A stretch of DNA of 64,000 nucleotides from Roseibium sediminicola. GTDB lineage: Bacteria > Pseudomonadota > Alphaproteobacteria > Rhizobiales > Stappiaceae. The notes under the pieces were generated by a model, which made no database searches, was not told where the DNA came from, and saw only the letters and a program-made list of their open reading frames with translations. Shown piece after piece: positions 1 through 8,588 of the stretch (position 1 is its first letter; the number at the start of each line of letters is the position of its first letter). The stretch lies in NCBI RefSeq assembly GCF_023156505.1, contig NZ_JALNMJ010000001.1:496001-560000 (forward strand), read 5' to 3'. A program made the position numbers and the translations under genes.

Positions 1-432
1 GTTGACAGCCTCTCGGTCCGGGCCGGGCAGGCCGTCAGGCGCGGTCCAGGGCGAATAGGCCAGCCGCTGGCGCGCCGCCGGGCTCGACATGGCGCGGATG
101 ACCCGGCTTGACCCCGTCAGATCGGAGAGCGCTTCAAGCGAAACACCCGCCATCACGGAGAAAACCAGTTTGCCCCGCGCTTCGATACGGACTGACTCAA
201 TGAGGGCCGGCGGCACCGACAGCACGATGATGTCGCAGGCGTCGGCGAGCGCCTGATTGCTGTTTGTGAAGGTGATGTCCGGCCAGGTGTCGAAACCGGC
301 ACTGTTGCCGGTCCGGTTCGAGATCCACAGACTGTCCGGGGCCAGGCAGCCGCTTTCCAGCCAGGCGGTCGCCATCGCGCTGCCGAGCTGGCCGGTGCCG
401 CCGATGATGCCGAGGGTCTTTTTCAGAGACAT
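1..432 (-). CDS. Pyrroline-5-carboxylate reductase-like protein (partial)
   Basis: Reads from an ATG at 432 and leaves the window at its left edge, so only the first 144 codons are visible. A Rossmann dinucleotide-binding loop (GGTGQLG, residues 11-17) is followed by LSVPP (71-75) and VIRAMSSPA (111-119), which sits where the V-R-x-M-P-N-x-P-A stretch of ProC lies. Members reduce pyrroline-5-carboxylate to proline with NAD(P)H. The substitution of SSPA for the usual PNTPA and the missing C-terminal dimerisation domain leave open that this is a ProC paralogue with another imine or ketone substrate. Confidence 0.75.
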   Translation of the reverse strand, partial: MSLKKTLGIIGGTGQLGSAMATAWLESGCLAPDSLWISNRTGNSAGFDTWPDITFTNSNQALADACDIIVLSVPPALIESVRIEARGKLVFSVMAGVSLEALSDLTGSSRVIRAMSSPAARQRLAYSPWTAPDGLPGPDREAVN

Positions 433-531
433 GAAAAACTCCGGAGATCATTGCTGTGAACTCCGGAGCCTAGCGGGGACAAACTGGACTGTCACGCGGG
501 TTGGAACGAACCCTGATGGCCGGATAGCATC

Positions 532-2508
532 CTATTTGTGTTCGTCGAAGAACTGCACACCGGCCTTCGTGCCTTCCACCCAGATGACATGGCCAAGGCG
601 TTCCCTGCCTTCATAACGCACGCAGACCGTTTGCCCTGTTTTGAGGCCGGAAACGCCTTTGAGGCCGACACCGGTGCCGGACAGGTTTTCAAGCGTGACA
701 GACTGGGTTTTGCCTTCGACCTGGATTTCCGCCCTGGTTTCCATGTCCTGGCGCGGCGATCTGCGGGCCTCCGCGTCCTTGAGTTCCTGTTCCATGGCGG
801 CCGCAAGGTCCTGCAGACCTTTCAGCACCTTTGTGCTGGCCTTTTCCAGGTCCACCAGCGCAACGAAGGCCTCCGTGGTGTTGCCTTGTTCGGCCGCGCT
901 CAGCGCGCGGTGACCGGCATCGTGGACGTCCTTGTGGGGAGCAACGAGGTTCTTGAACGCCGAATGCGCCCGGATCTTCTCGTTCTTGATGTTGTCATAC
1001 CACTTTCCAAGACGGCAGTGATGGTGGTCCGGCATGGCCGTTGAGGCCCAGTCGTCATGGCCGGTAACCGTGTCGACGACCCGCTTCTTGAAGAGCACGT
1101 GATCGATGCGCGCCATTTCGATCAGGGACCTGTCGGAATCGGCGTCGAAGAAGGTTTTTGCAGAGCCGCTGAAGCTGTCGTTGCTCTTCTTCAGAACCTT
1201 CTGCATGCTGCCGAGCTGCTCGTCCGTGTTCCGGTTGGAGTCCGCCACATTTGCGACATTGCGCGCAATCTCGTGGCTGGCTTCTTTCTGCTGGTGCAGG
1301 ATCTCCGTGATCTGGGTGACGCGGTCGGAGACATTTCCGACCATGCCGTCGATGGACTGCATGATTTCATTGGCGGCCGTGATCGCGTCCTCGCCGTTTT
1401 GAACCGCACCTTCCGAACTTTGAATGGCGGTCTGGATGGTTTCCATGCCTGCCGACAGGGCTTCGATCCGCTGCGCAATATCCTCGGTTGCCTTGCCGGT
1501 CTGCGAAGCCAGTGTCTTGACCTCGGAGGCCACAACAGCGAAGCCCCTGCCGGCTTCCCCCGCGCGGGCGGCTTCGATGGTTGCGTTCAGGGCCAGGAGG
1601 TTTGTCTGGTCGGCGATCGACTGGATGACCGACAGGAATTCGCTGATCTGGGAGGCGGCTTCGCTGAGGTCGGCCAGGCTCTGAGAAGTCTGCCGGGACG
1701 TCGACGAAATGTCACCGATGGCCTTGGAGACGGCCGACATCTTGTCGAGCCCGTCCTTCGCGGCGGCGTTGGTGTGATTGGCTTCCTCGGCGGCGCCTTC
1801 GCTGTTCTCGGAAATCTGCCCGATGGAGGCGACAAGCTGGTCGGCGGCCGCTGAAATCGACTGGCCGTTTGCGTTGGCTTCCTGCGTGTTCCGCGACAAC
1901 AGGGCCATCGACATGACGATCTCGTTGAGTTCGCTGATCGTGTTGGCGGTCGTGCGCAGATTGTTGAGATCGATGGTCTCGCGCTTTTCCAGCTCCTCCA
2001 GGCGGCGGTTTTCCGTTTCAAAGGCGCGCTGCGCGAGGATCATGTCCAGAAACAGGCGGGTCACAACGGCTTGCATGTCGCGGATCATCGCGCCTTGGGA
2101 GAACCGGTTTTTCTTTACAATCACGGGGAGGATTTCATTCAGCAGCCGGCCGAACGCGGACATCAGCCATTCCGCCTTCAGACCGATCTTCACATGCGCC
2201 TGACCGATCCGCGCGGCCTGGCCGATGAATTCCAGATCGGGATCGTGGTTGAAGATATAATCCCAATGTTTGGTCTGGGCGTTTTTGAGGTGTCCTGTGT
2301 TCTTTTCGTGCGCCCCCATTTTCTGGCGCAGTTCGTCCTGTTTCAGCAGCTCTTCGTAAAAGCGGTCAAGAATGCCGGGCAGAGCCGATTGCAGGGATTT
2401 CCAGGCTTTTTGTGCGGTCGCTGTATTACTGCCGCTCTGGGACATGAACTGTACATATTTGGAGATATTGTTAGCTTCTACAGGTTTTTTATGGGCGGCG
2501 GCGCTCAT
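532..2508 (-). CDS. Globin-coupled methyl-accepting chemotaxis protein with CZB and PilZ domains
   Basis: A 658-residue protein with no membrane segment, so a cytoplasmic chemoreceptor. Residues about 15-165 form a protoglobin-type sensor; H105 in [10 protein letters not shown] sits where the proximal heme histidine of HemAT-type aerotaxis sensors lies. The MCP signalling coiled coil spans about 180-455, with the conserved hairpin tip around 300-335. A chemoreceptor zinc-binding (CZB) domain follows (about 465-570) with H470, C498 in CRLGKW, H515 and H525 as candidate ligands. A PilZ domain (about 580-658) keeps both c-di-GMP motifs: R582-x3-R586 and N608-x-S610-x2-G613. The inferred role is to couple oxygen, zinc or oxidant state and c-di-GMP to CheA. 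No che genes are nearby. Confidence 0.93.
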   Translation of the reverse strand: MSAAAHKKPVEANNISKYVQFMSQSGSNTATAQKAWKSLQSALPGILDRFYEELLKQDELRQKMGAHEKNTGHLKNAQTKHWDYIFNHDPDLEFIGQAARIGQAHVKIGLKAEWLMSAFGRLLNEILPVIVKKNRFSQGAMIRDMQAVVTRLFLDMILAQRAFETENRRLEELEKRETIDLNNLRTTANTISELNEIVMSMALLSRNTQEANANGQSISAAADQLVASIGQISENSEGAAEEANHTNAAAKDGLDKMSAVSKAIGDISSTSRQTSQSLADLSEAASQISEFLSVIQSIADQTNLLALNATIEAARAGEAGRGFAVVASEVKTLASQTGKATEDIAQRIEALSAGMETIQTAIQSSEGAVQNGEDAITAANEIMQSIDGMVGNVSDRVTQITEILHQQKEASHEIARNVANVADSNRNTDEQLGSMQKVLKKSNDSFSGSAKTFFDADSDRSLIEMARIDHVLFKKRVVDTVTGHDDWASTAMPDHHHCRLGKWYDNIKNEKIRAHSAFKNLVAPHKDVHDAGHRALSAAEQGNTTEAFVALVDLEKASTKVLKGLQDLAAAMEQELKDAEARRSPRQDMETRAEIQVEGKTQSVTLENLSGTGVGLKGVSGLKTGQTVCVRYEGRERLGHVIWVEGTKAGVQFFDEHK

Positions 2509-2673
2509 TACTCTTCGGCCCTCGTGGCGGAATGGATGGGTAGGGCCGACTGTCGCTTACTTCTGTAAATATATGTCTAATTGTAGGACATGTCATTTCT
2601 ACCTATTAACTATATTAGATCTTGGTCAATGAGGGTTAACGTTAGGGAATGCACGGCGCGACGGGCTGGCCGA

Positions 2674-3555
2674 TCATTGAACGGGCGAAACTGGCTCGGC
2701 TTCGTTTCCGGACAGGGTGGCGGGGGCCGTGTCCGTCCGCAGGCTCCATTCCACAATCTCCGGTTCCAGGTCCTCGAGCCCTGGCAGAGTTGCGTCGGGT
2801 TCGCCTTCCCAGCTGGTCTTGGGCAGGTCCGTAAGCCATTCTGCCTGCCATTTGCCGATTTTCTTTTCCCGGGCCTTGTCGGCTATCTCGGCGAAATCGG
2901 CGGGCGCGCCTTCGGCCGGGTCGGCCCAGCCATATTGGACGAGACGCTTGCTCAGGTCGAATGAGCCCCGCGTGCAGGTGGCGAGGATCTGTTGCGGTCC
3001 CGTCTCCTCGATCTTCTCGCAGGTCACCTTGAACTGACGGACCAGCCCGCGCAGAAAGGTTCGCGCGCGTGTACCGCACGGCCATGTGCCGCCCAGCCGG
3101 GAGAGGCAAGTTTCATCCAGTTTCAACGGTTTGATATGCGCCAGGGTGACCGTCAACCGGTCCGACTTGATATGACCGCCATCGAGAACCTGAACCCGAA
3201 CGAGTTCCAGCGGGCCGTCCGGGACAGGCTCGATCGGCGGATCCTTCAGTTCCAGATAGCGCTTGGACGGTTCGATCCTTTTGAGACTGCCGTCAACCTT
3301 CGGCGCCGATACGCCTTCCGGTGACACGTCGCGAATGTCATCGGGCAGGGGAGCTGTGGTCTGCTGAGACGTGGCGGGTCCGGTTGTTCCGGTTGAGGCC
3401 GGATCGAGAACGGATGCGGGAAGTTGGGCGGTTTCCGCAGAAGCGACAGACGTCTCGCCCTCGACAGATGGCGGCTCGGCGAGCAACAGCCAAGCCACCA
3501 GGCCGCCGCTGGCGGTCAGGAGAAAGGCTGGCACCAAGAGAGGCCGAAGTCTCAT
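2674..3555 (-). CDS. Membrane-anchored or secreted protein with degenerate thermonuclease (SNase)-like fold
   Basis: A 293-residue protein starting with a short basic stretch and a hydrophobic segment (about 5-26), followed by a low-complexity Ser/Thr/Pro linker to about residue 75. Residues about 115-245 resemble the thermonuclease OB-fold family: a V-x-V-LDGG strand, PCGTRARTFL, a cysteine-bearing ATCTRG strand, the late VQYGWADP motif and an ARxKxxGKWQ helix. The usual D-G-D-T calcium site reads DGGH, and the RLAGID strand with the catalytic Arg reads VTLAHIKPL, so nuclease activity is doubtful. It lies just downstream of the S24-like regulator gene on the same strand; the ancestral frame of that gene would have ended 16 bases before this ATG. 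Confidence 0.7.
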   Translation of the reverse strand: MRLRPLLVPAFLLTASGGLVAWLLLAEPPSVEGETSVASAETAQLPASVLDPASTGTTGPATSQQTTAPLPDDIRDVSPEGVSAPKVDGSLKRIEPSKRYLELKDPPIEPVPDGPLELVRVQVLDGGHIKSDRLTVTLAHIKPLKLDETCLSRLGGTWPCGTRARTFLRGLVRQFKVTCEKIEETGPQQILATCTRGSFDLSKRLVQYGWADPAEGAPADFAEIADKAREKKIGKWQAEWLTDLPKTSWEGEPDATLPGLEDLEPEIVEWSLRTDTAPATLSGNEAEPVSPVQ

Positions 3556-3620
3556 CCAACGTCACTCACTTTCACTGGCTTGCCCAGATAATACGGGCTG
3601 ACCACTCGATTGCCGAGTGC

Positions 3621-4184
3621 CTATAGCTCACCGAGGCGGGCTTGTCCCCTATTGAACTGAGCTTCAGCTCGTGCGTGCGTGCGGGCGCGAAGTTCAAAAA
3701 GGGACGGGGTATCGGCTTGCGGCTTGAGCACAAGCCGGTCGCCCTGCCTGATGACGGCATCGCGGGACGCAACGAGGATGTCCCCGTCGCGGTAATGCGG
3801 AAGGAAGGCTTTGCCCGTCACACGCATGGCAAAAGCGCCAGGCATGGCTATGTCGGGCAAGTCATATTCCGTCAGACCGGATCCAAGCCGCTGATTGCGG
3901 TCGTCGAAGAGGCGTCCGACCGTCAAGGCCGGGGCTCTGTTCGACCCGCTGTCGGGGTTGCCGAAGCGATAGGCGAATGTTTCCAGGGTCTCGTTGGTTG
4001 CGTTCAGGATCTTGGCGAGCGACTCCGTCGATGGCCAGCGCGGGCGGCCGTCGCCCGCGTGCCGTTTCGACGGATTGAAGGATGTCGGGTCCAGGCCTGC
4101 ACGCCGCGCGAGGCCCGATGGCGACAGGCCGTTCCTGGCCGCCAGCGCGTCGATCGCGGCCCAGACTGTTTCATGCGAGAGCAC
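3621..4184 (-). CDS. HTH / peptidase S24-like transcriptional regulator with frameshifted C-terminus
   Basis: Starts at a GTG at 4184 (family proteins typically begin MLSHE, as here). Residues about 1-75 are an XRE-like helix-turn-helix (GLSPSGLARRAGLDPTSF), and about 90-170 a LexA/S24-type domain (GKAFLPHYRDGD). The catalytic Ser position reads Ala (GKAF instead of G-x-S-M), so self-cleavage is unlikely. The visible frame ends ARAEAQFNRGQARLGEL, which does not look like the family. Shifting frame at the CGTG repeat (3670-3683) restores ELKLSSIGDK...EWSARIIWASQ, the normal family ending, with its stop at 3572. The gene is thus either a frameshifted pseudogene, a phase-variable locus or a sequencing error. 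Confidence 0.72.
   Translation of the reverse strand: MLSHETVWAAIDALAARNGLSPSGLARRAGLDPTSFNPSKRHAGDGRPRWPSTESLAKILNATNETLETFAYRFGNPDSGSNRAPALTVGRLFDDRNQRLGSGLTEYDLPDIAMPGAFAMRVTGKAFLPHYRDGDILVASRDAVIRQGDRLVLKPQADTPSLFELRARTHARAEAQFNRGQARLGEL
3670..3683. repeat. CGTG tetranucleotide repeat (3.5 copies) at a frameshift point
   Basis: The plus strand reads CGTGCGTGCGTGCG. Removing one 4-base unit joins the N-terminal frame of the overlapping regulator to its conserved C-terminal frame without a gap. Slipped-strand mispairing at such a run is a known route to 4-base indels. Confidence 0.85.
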
Positions 4185-4390
4185 GGTTGCCGGTTTTCCT
4201 TTCCAGGATCTTCGGACAGGAAGATATTCCTTGCCCGATATATGGTTTTTCCCGGTGAAAATGCAAAAGGCGCAAAATCACCGGTGTGCCTCTCTTGTTC
4301 CCCGCCGGTCTCCTGAGTAGTGTCCGGGCCGGTCGGGAGACAGACAGGCAGAACCGGCAGGCAGAACCGGCAGGCAGGACCAGGGCGCAG

Positions 4391-4735
4391 ATGACATTGA
4401 TATTCAAGATCGTACCGAAAACCCTATGGCAGGAGGCCGTTGAGCGCGGCGTCTTCGAGGGAGCACCCGTGGACCTCGCCGATGGCTACATTCACTTCTC
4501 GACCGGCGAGCAGGCGCGGGAGACCGCCGCCAAGCACTTTGCCGGCCAGACCGATCTGCTGCTGGCGGCCTTTGAAGCGGAGCGGTTCGGTGAAGCTCTG
4601 AAGTGGGAACCCTCTCGCGGCGGTGCGCTGTTTCCCCATCTCTACGACACCTTCGAGCCCGGCGCCGCGCTCTGGGTCCGCGACCTGCCGCTGTCGGCCG
4701 AGGGCGCGCATCTCTTTCCGGAGCTGGACCAGTGA
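4391..4735 (+). CDS. DUF952 family protein
   Basis: A 114-residue protein. The ATG at 4391 is preferred over upstream in-frame codons because the family starts directly with the strand seen here (IFKIVPKTLWQEA). The DUF952 hallmarks are present: GYIHFSTGEQ at about 32-41 and a late FPHLYDTF segment. The biochemical function is unknown; the fold resembles the GST N-terminal or ADP-ribosyl-like small domains in some analyses, but nothing here allows a reaction to be named. Its TGA overlaps the GTG of pyrD (GTGA at 4732-4735), so the two are translationally coupled. Confidence 0.85.
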   Translation: MTLIFKIVPKTLWQEAVERGVFEGAPVDLADGYIHFSTGEQARETAAKHFAGQTDLLLAAFEAERFGEALKWEPSRGGALFPHLYDTFEPGAALWVRDLPLSAEGAHLFPELDQ

Positions 4736-5826
4736 GACTGCCTCTGCTTGAGAACGCAGCCCTGAAAGGACTGCAATGCCTGGACGCGGAAACCGCGCAC
4801 CGACTAACGGTCAAGGCGTTGAAAACCGGTCTTGTTCCCGGGTGCGCCGCGGCTGGCGATCCGAAACTGGCCGTCAAGCTCTGGGACCTGACGTTTCCCA
4901 ACCCGCTCGGCATGGCGGCCGGCTTCGACAAGAACGGCGAAGTGCCCGACGCTCTCTTGAAACTTGGCTTCGGTTATACCGAAGTCGGCTCTGTCACTCC
5001 GAGGCCCCAGCCGGGCAATCCCAGGCCGCGCGTGTTCCGGCTGCCGGAGGACCAGGGCGTCATCAACCGCTACGGCTTCAACAACGACGGCCATGCGGCC
5101 CTGCGCGCGCGCCTCGACGCCCGCAAGCGCCTTGCCGGCATTGTCGGCATCAATGTCGGCGCCAACAAGGATGCCGAGGACCGCATTGCCGACTATGTCG
5201 CCGGGATCTATCAGTTCGCCGACATTGCGTCCTATTTCACGGTGAACATCTCGTCTCCGAACACGCCGGGCTTGCGCGACCTGCAGGCGCGGTCTGCCCT
5301 GGCCGACCTGTTGACGGCGGTGATTTCGGTCCGGGATGAATGCACACAAAAACTCGGCCGGCATGTGCCGGTCCTGCTGAAAATTGCACCGGATGTCGCA
5401 GACGAGGATCTCAGGGACATTGTCGAGGAAGTTCTTGCCAAGAGTGTCGACGGTCTGATCGTTTCCAACACCACCATCACCCGCGACGGTCTCAGCGGCA
5501 GAGGTCCGGCCGATGAAGCCGGCGGCCTCTCCGGCCGGCCGCTGTTCCGCAAATCGACCATCGTGCTTGCGCGCGCGCGCAAGCTCGCCGGTCCGGACCT
5601 GCCGATCGTCGGGGTTGGCGGCATCGACAGCGCGGAGACCGCCTGGATCAAGATCACCGCAGGGGCAGACCTGTTGCAGCTTTACTCCGCTCTGGTCTTC
5701 AAGGGCACGGCGCTGGTCGACGAGATCCTGACCGGACTGTCTGCCAAGCTGCGGGAGAACGGCCTCAACACCCTGCGCGAGGCGCGCGACGCCAATGTCG
5801 AGGCCTGGGCATCCGAAACGGTTTAG
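4732..5826 (+). CDS. pyrD: Dihydroorotate dehydrogenase (quinone), class 2
   Basis: A 364-residue protein that oxidises dihydroorotate to orotate at the inner membrane with quinone as acceptor, the fourth step of UMP synthesis. Class 2 features: an N-terminal amphipathic helical extension (about 1-45), NPLGMAAGFDKNG, NRYGFNNDG, the catalytic-serine loop NISSPNTPGLR, LLKIAPD, SNTTITR and the late FMN-binding GVGGI and LLQLYSALV. The GTG start overlaps the stop of the DUF952 gene by four bases; the family N-terminus (LxxLDAETAH-like helix) supports this start. Confidence 0.96.
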   Translation: MRLPLLENAALKGLQCLDAETAHRLTVKALKTGLVPGCAAAGDPKLAVKLWDLTFPNPLGMAAGFDKNGEVPDALLKLGFGYTEVGSVTPRPQPGNPRPRVFRLPEDQGVINRYGFNNDGHAALRARLDARKRLAGIVGINVGANKDAEDRIADYVAGIYQFADIASYFTVNISSPNTPGLRDLQARSALADLLTAVISVRDECTQKLGRHVPVLLKIAPDVADEDLRDIVEEVLAKSVDGLIVSNTTITRDGLSGRGPADEAGGLSGRPLFRKSTIVLARARKLAGPDLPIVGVGGIDSAETAWIKITAGADLLQLYSALVFKGTALVDEILTGLSAKLRENGLNTLREARDANVEAWASETV

Positions 5827-5854
5827 GATCGCAAGAGCCGCACAAAACTCCGCG

Positions 5855-5959
5855 TCATCCTGAGGAGCCGCGACAGCGGCGTCTCGAAGGATCGGCCACT
5901 TGCTCTTGGAGCGTGCAGCCGATCCTTCGAGACGGGCCTTTGGCCCTCCTCAGGATGAT
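5855..5959. repeat. Intergenic palindromic element (TCATCCTGAGGAGC type)
   Basis: A long imperfect inverted repeat between pyrD and the MATE gene, whose 3' ends converge. The left arm opens TCATCCTGAGGAGC and continues CGTCTCGAAGGATCGGC; the right arm is its mirror, GCCGATCCTTCGAGACG to CCTCCTCAGGATGA. Elements of this type are widespread between genes in Hyphomicrobiales; it may also act as a bidirectional terminator. Confidence 0.8.
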
Positions 5960-6023
5960 GGAGAGTGTGTTGCCTCCTGAGTGTTCGAGGACCGTCAGGC
6001 GCCAGCGTCTGGCCCCATTCGCC

Positions 6024-7370
6024 TCACGCAAACGTCTCCGCCGCCCGCTTCCGGCAGGCGGCCAGCAGGGTCAGGCCCCTGATGCCGAAAAAGAGAAGAA
6101 ACGCCAGCCAGAGGCCGTGGTTGCCGAGCAGCGGGAACAGGCTGTAATAGGCCGCCAGATAGAGCGCGAGCGACAGAAGCATCATGTTGCGCATGGTGGA
6201 CGACCACGTGGCGCCGATAAAGACCCCGTCCATCTGGAAGGCCAGCACGCCGAAGACGGGCGTCATCACCGCCCAGATCAAATAGGTCTCCGCGCCGAGA
6301 CGCACTTCCGGGGCCGTGGTCATGAAGGCAATCATGGCCGGGCCAAGGGCCCAGAAGAGCAGAGCCAGCAGTCCGGCCAGGGCAAAGCTCCACAGGGCGG
6401 TCAGTTTCAGCGTGCGGTCGAAGGCAGGCCGGTAGCGCGCACCGACGGCGCGGCCGGCAAGCTGTTCGGCCGCGGTGGCAAGGCCGTCCAGGAAGAAGGC
6501 CCCGACCATGATGAATTTCTCCAGAAGGGCATTCGCCGCCAGCATCGTGTCGCCCTGGTCCGCCGAGCGGGCCATGAAAAAGGCAAAGGCATAGAGCAGC
6601 GTGAAGGAGCGGATCATGATGTCCCGGTTGACCGCCATCATGCGTATGAGCAGACGCCGGTCGAAAATGACGGCGGCCGCGGGCCAGTTACCCCCCTTGG
6701 CATGGGCCAGAACCAGAAATCCGCCCACGAGTGTCGCCGCGACCTCGGACAGGACCGTGGCGAGCGCCACGCCTTCCACGCTCCAGCCCAGCCCGATCAC
6801 GAAAAACACGCTGAGCACGATGTTGAGCCCGTTGAGCACCAGCTGCAGCAGAAGCCCCGTGCCCGCTCGGCCGAGACCGATGAACCAGCCAAGAATGGCG
6901 TAATTGGCCAGGAGAAACGGCGCGCTGAAGAGACGGATGTCGAAGTAGCGTTCTGTGGCCGTCTGGACATCGTCACTGCCGCCCAGAAACCAGAGCCCGA
7001 CTTTCAAAAGGGGAACATTCAGGGCCATGACCGCAAGGCCGCCCGCGAAGGCGATCACCAGCGCGCGCAAGAGGGTTGCCTTGATCTCTTCCTCATTGCG
7101 ACCGCCAACGGCCTGGGCCGTCAGTCCGGTCGTGCCGGATCTCAGGAAATTGAAGGTGGTGAAGACAAGGTCGAAGATGATGCCGCCGAGCGCGATGCCG
7201 CCGAGAAGGGCGGCATCGCCCAGACGTCCGATCACCGCCATGTCGACGACGCCAAGCAGTGGTGTTGACAGGTAGGCCAGCGTCATCGGCACGGCGATGG
7301 CCAGAACCGAGCGATGAGTGACGGAAAAGGCAAGCCCGGACGGATCGGGGGTGTTTGCGGACTGGGACAT
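6024..7370 (-). CDS. MATE family efflux transporter (DinF-like)
   Basis: A 448-residue inner-membrane protein with about 12 hydrophobic helices in two homologous halves, the normal length for MATE exporters, which expel cationic drugs or metabolites in exchange for H+ or Na+. Helix 1 (MTLAYLSTPLLGVVDMAVIGRLG) is typical of the DinF branch. I chose the ATG at 7370 (MSQSANTPD) because the open frame upstream, to 7496, would overlap the end of the HxlR gene. The gene lies 49 bases behind that regulator on the same strand, so it is a likely target and operon partner. Confidence 0.9.
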   Translation of the reverse strand: MSQSANTPDPSGLAFSVTHRSVLAIAVPMTLAYLSTPLLGVVDMAVIGRLGDAALLGGIALGGIIFDLVFTTFNFLRSGTTGLTAQAVGGRNEEEIKATLLRALVIAFAGGLAVMALNVPLLKVGLWFLGGSDDVQTATERYFDIRLFSAPFLLANYAILGWFIGLGRAGTGLLLQLVLNGLNIVLSVFFVIGLGWSVEGVALATVLSEVAATLVGGFLVLAHAKGGNWPAAAVIFDRRLLIRMMAVNRDIMIRSFTLLYAFAFFMARSADQGDTMLAANALLEKFIMVGAFFLDGLATAAEQLAGRAVGARYRPAFDRTLKLTALWSFALAGLLALLFWALGPAMIAFMTTAPEVRLGAETYLIWAVMTPVFGVLAFQMDGVFIGATWSSTMRNMMLLSLALYLAAYYSLFPLLGNHGLWLAFLLFFGIRGLTLLAACRKRAAETFA

Positions 7371-7419
7371 GGAGGTCTCGTGTTGAACCGGTCCCTTGTG
7401 TCCAGTTCGTTGCTTAAGG

Positions 7420-7761
7420 TCAACCTGTGTCAGGAAGGCTTCCATCGTCAGCAAGCGCGCTACCCCAGTCGTACAGGGCGTCCATGACGGGAGCAAAGCT
7501 TCGGCCTTTTGCGGTCAGGACATATTCTCCCCGGGGCGGATGGCTTGAATAGAGACGTTTTTCGACGATGCCCATCTTTTCCAGCTTTTTCAGCCGGCTC
7601 GACAGCGTATTGGGTGAAAGGCCGAGTACGGCCTGTAAATCCTGAAACCGAAGTTTTTTTCCTTCGAGGAAAAATTCTCTCAAGATCAGGAAAGACCATT
7701 GATCTCCAATGACATCGGTTGCCCGTCTGATCGGGCAGTTGGCACGTGACAGCTGTTTCAT
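7420..7761 (-). CDS. HxlR family winged-helix transcriptional regulator
   Basis: A 113-residue single-domain protein with the family pattern: CPIRRATDVIGDQWSFLILRE (an N-terminal Cys, then the W-x3-I helix), RFQDLQAVLGLSPNTLSSRLKKLE as recognition helix and the PPRGEYVLTAKG wing. HxlR/YodB-type regulators are dimers that often sense quinones or aldehydes through the N-terminal cysteine, here Cys9. It is divergent from the membrane protein gene at 7851 and upstream of the MATE gene; an operator-like inverted repeat lies in the divergent gap, so it probably controls both directions. Confidence 0.93.
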   Translation of the reverse strand: MKQLSRANCPIRRATDVIGDQWSFLILREFFLEGKKLRFQDLQAVLGLSPNTLSSRLKKLEKMGIVEKRLYSSHPPRGEYVLTAKGRSFAPVMDALYDWGSALADDGSLPDTG

Positions 7762-7797
7762 GGCATGAAATGTAGGTCGCCACTTGCAATTTGTGAA

Positions 7798-7820
7798 GTA
7801 ACTACAATTTTTATAGTGAC
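7798..7820. promoter_or_regulatory. Candidate HxlR operator
   Basis: GTAACTA (7798-7804) and TAGTGAC (7814-7820) form an inverted repeat with one mismatch around a 9-base AT-rich centre, between the divergent HxlR and membrane-protein genes. HxlR/YodB regulators favour ACT-N-AGT half sites of this kind. Assignment is inference. Confidence 0.5.
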
Positions 7821-7850
7821 TATGTGAAATGTAGTATGTGGAGTGGTTTC

Positions 7851-8588
7851 ATGTTTGCAAGTTTCCTGGAATTTTACGTGAGGGTGTTCACGACCCTGTT
7901 GCCCATGCTGGCTGCGGCTGCCGTTGCAGTTTCGGCACAACAGGCCAGAGCAACCATGCGAGAGACCGCGCTTGCGGTGGGCTGTCTCGGTCTGCTGTTC
8001 GGACTTTGGTATGCTCTGGCTGCCTTCATGGGTCTGCAGGGCCTACTGATGCCGCCCGAAACGGTCACCGGTGTACCATATATCCTGTTCTTTCTGTTCG
8101 GCGGTTCGGCACTTCTGATCCTTCTGGGCCGGGCAACGAAACTCGGGCGCAAATTGACGGGACAAGCCGATCAGAGAGTGCTGGTCGCCCTCCAGGTGCC
8201 ACGGGTCATGGGTGGCGTGTTTCTGCTGGGCTGGGTGTTTGGTGAAATTCCCTGGCAATTCGCTCTGCCCGCGGGGCTTGGTGACATCTGGGCGGGCATC
8301 GCCGGCTGGCAGGCATACCAGGCCTTGAACCGTGGGGCAGAAAACGCGAAGGCACTGGTGTGGCGCGCCAATGTCATCGGGCTCGCCGACTTTGCGGTGG
8401 CGGTCGGAACCGGGTTGATGACATCGGAAGGGTTCTTTCACGTGATGGCTCAAGCGAATCCGAACATTATCAACCATTTCCCATTGGTGCTGTTTCCGGC
8501 GTTTTTCGTACCGATTTTCCTGTCCGCGCATGTCTTCTCGATCCTGCGCCTGCGCAGGAGTTATTCCAGGCTCACCGTGTCTACGTGA
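7851..8588 (+). CDS. Hypothetical multi-pass membrane protein
   Basis: A 245-residue, very hydrophobic protein with about seven candidate membrane helices. I do not recognise the family. I chose the ATG at 7851 over the one at 7824 because GGAG at 7840-7843 is correctly spaced for it, and the earlier start would sit almost on the operator-like repeat. It is transcribed divergently from the HxlR regulator, which suggests it belongs to the same stress or detoxification response as the MATE exporter. The C-terminus ends in a basic cytoplasmic tail (RLRRSYSR). Confidence 0.75.
   Translation: MFASFLEFYVRVFTTLLPMLAAAAVAVSAQQARATMRETALAVGCLGLLFGLWYALAAFMGLQGLLMPPETVTGVPYILFFLFGGSALLILLGRATKLGRKLTGQADQRVLVALQVPRVMGGVFLLGWVFGEIPWQFALPAGLGDIWAGIAGWQAYQALNRGAENAKALVWRANVIGLADFAVAVGTGLMTSEGFFHVMAQANPNIINHFPLVLFPAFFVPIFLSAHVFSILRLRRSYSRLTVST

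Noticed and set aside
7371-7496. N-terminal extension of the MATE transporter
   Set aside because: It overlaps the coding end of the HxlR gene on the same strand, and the extra residues do not resemble the MATE family.
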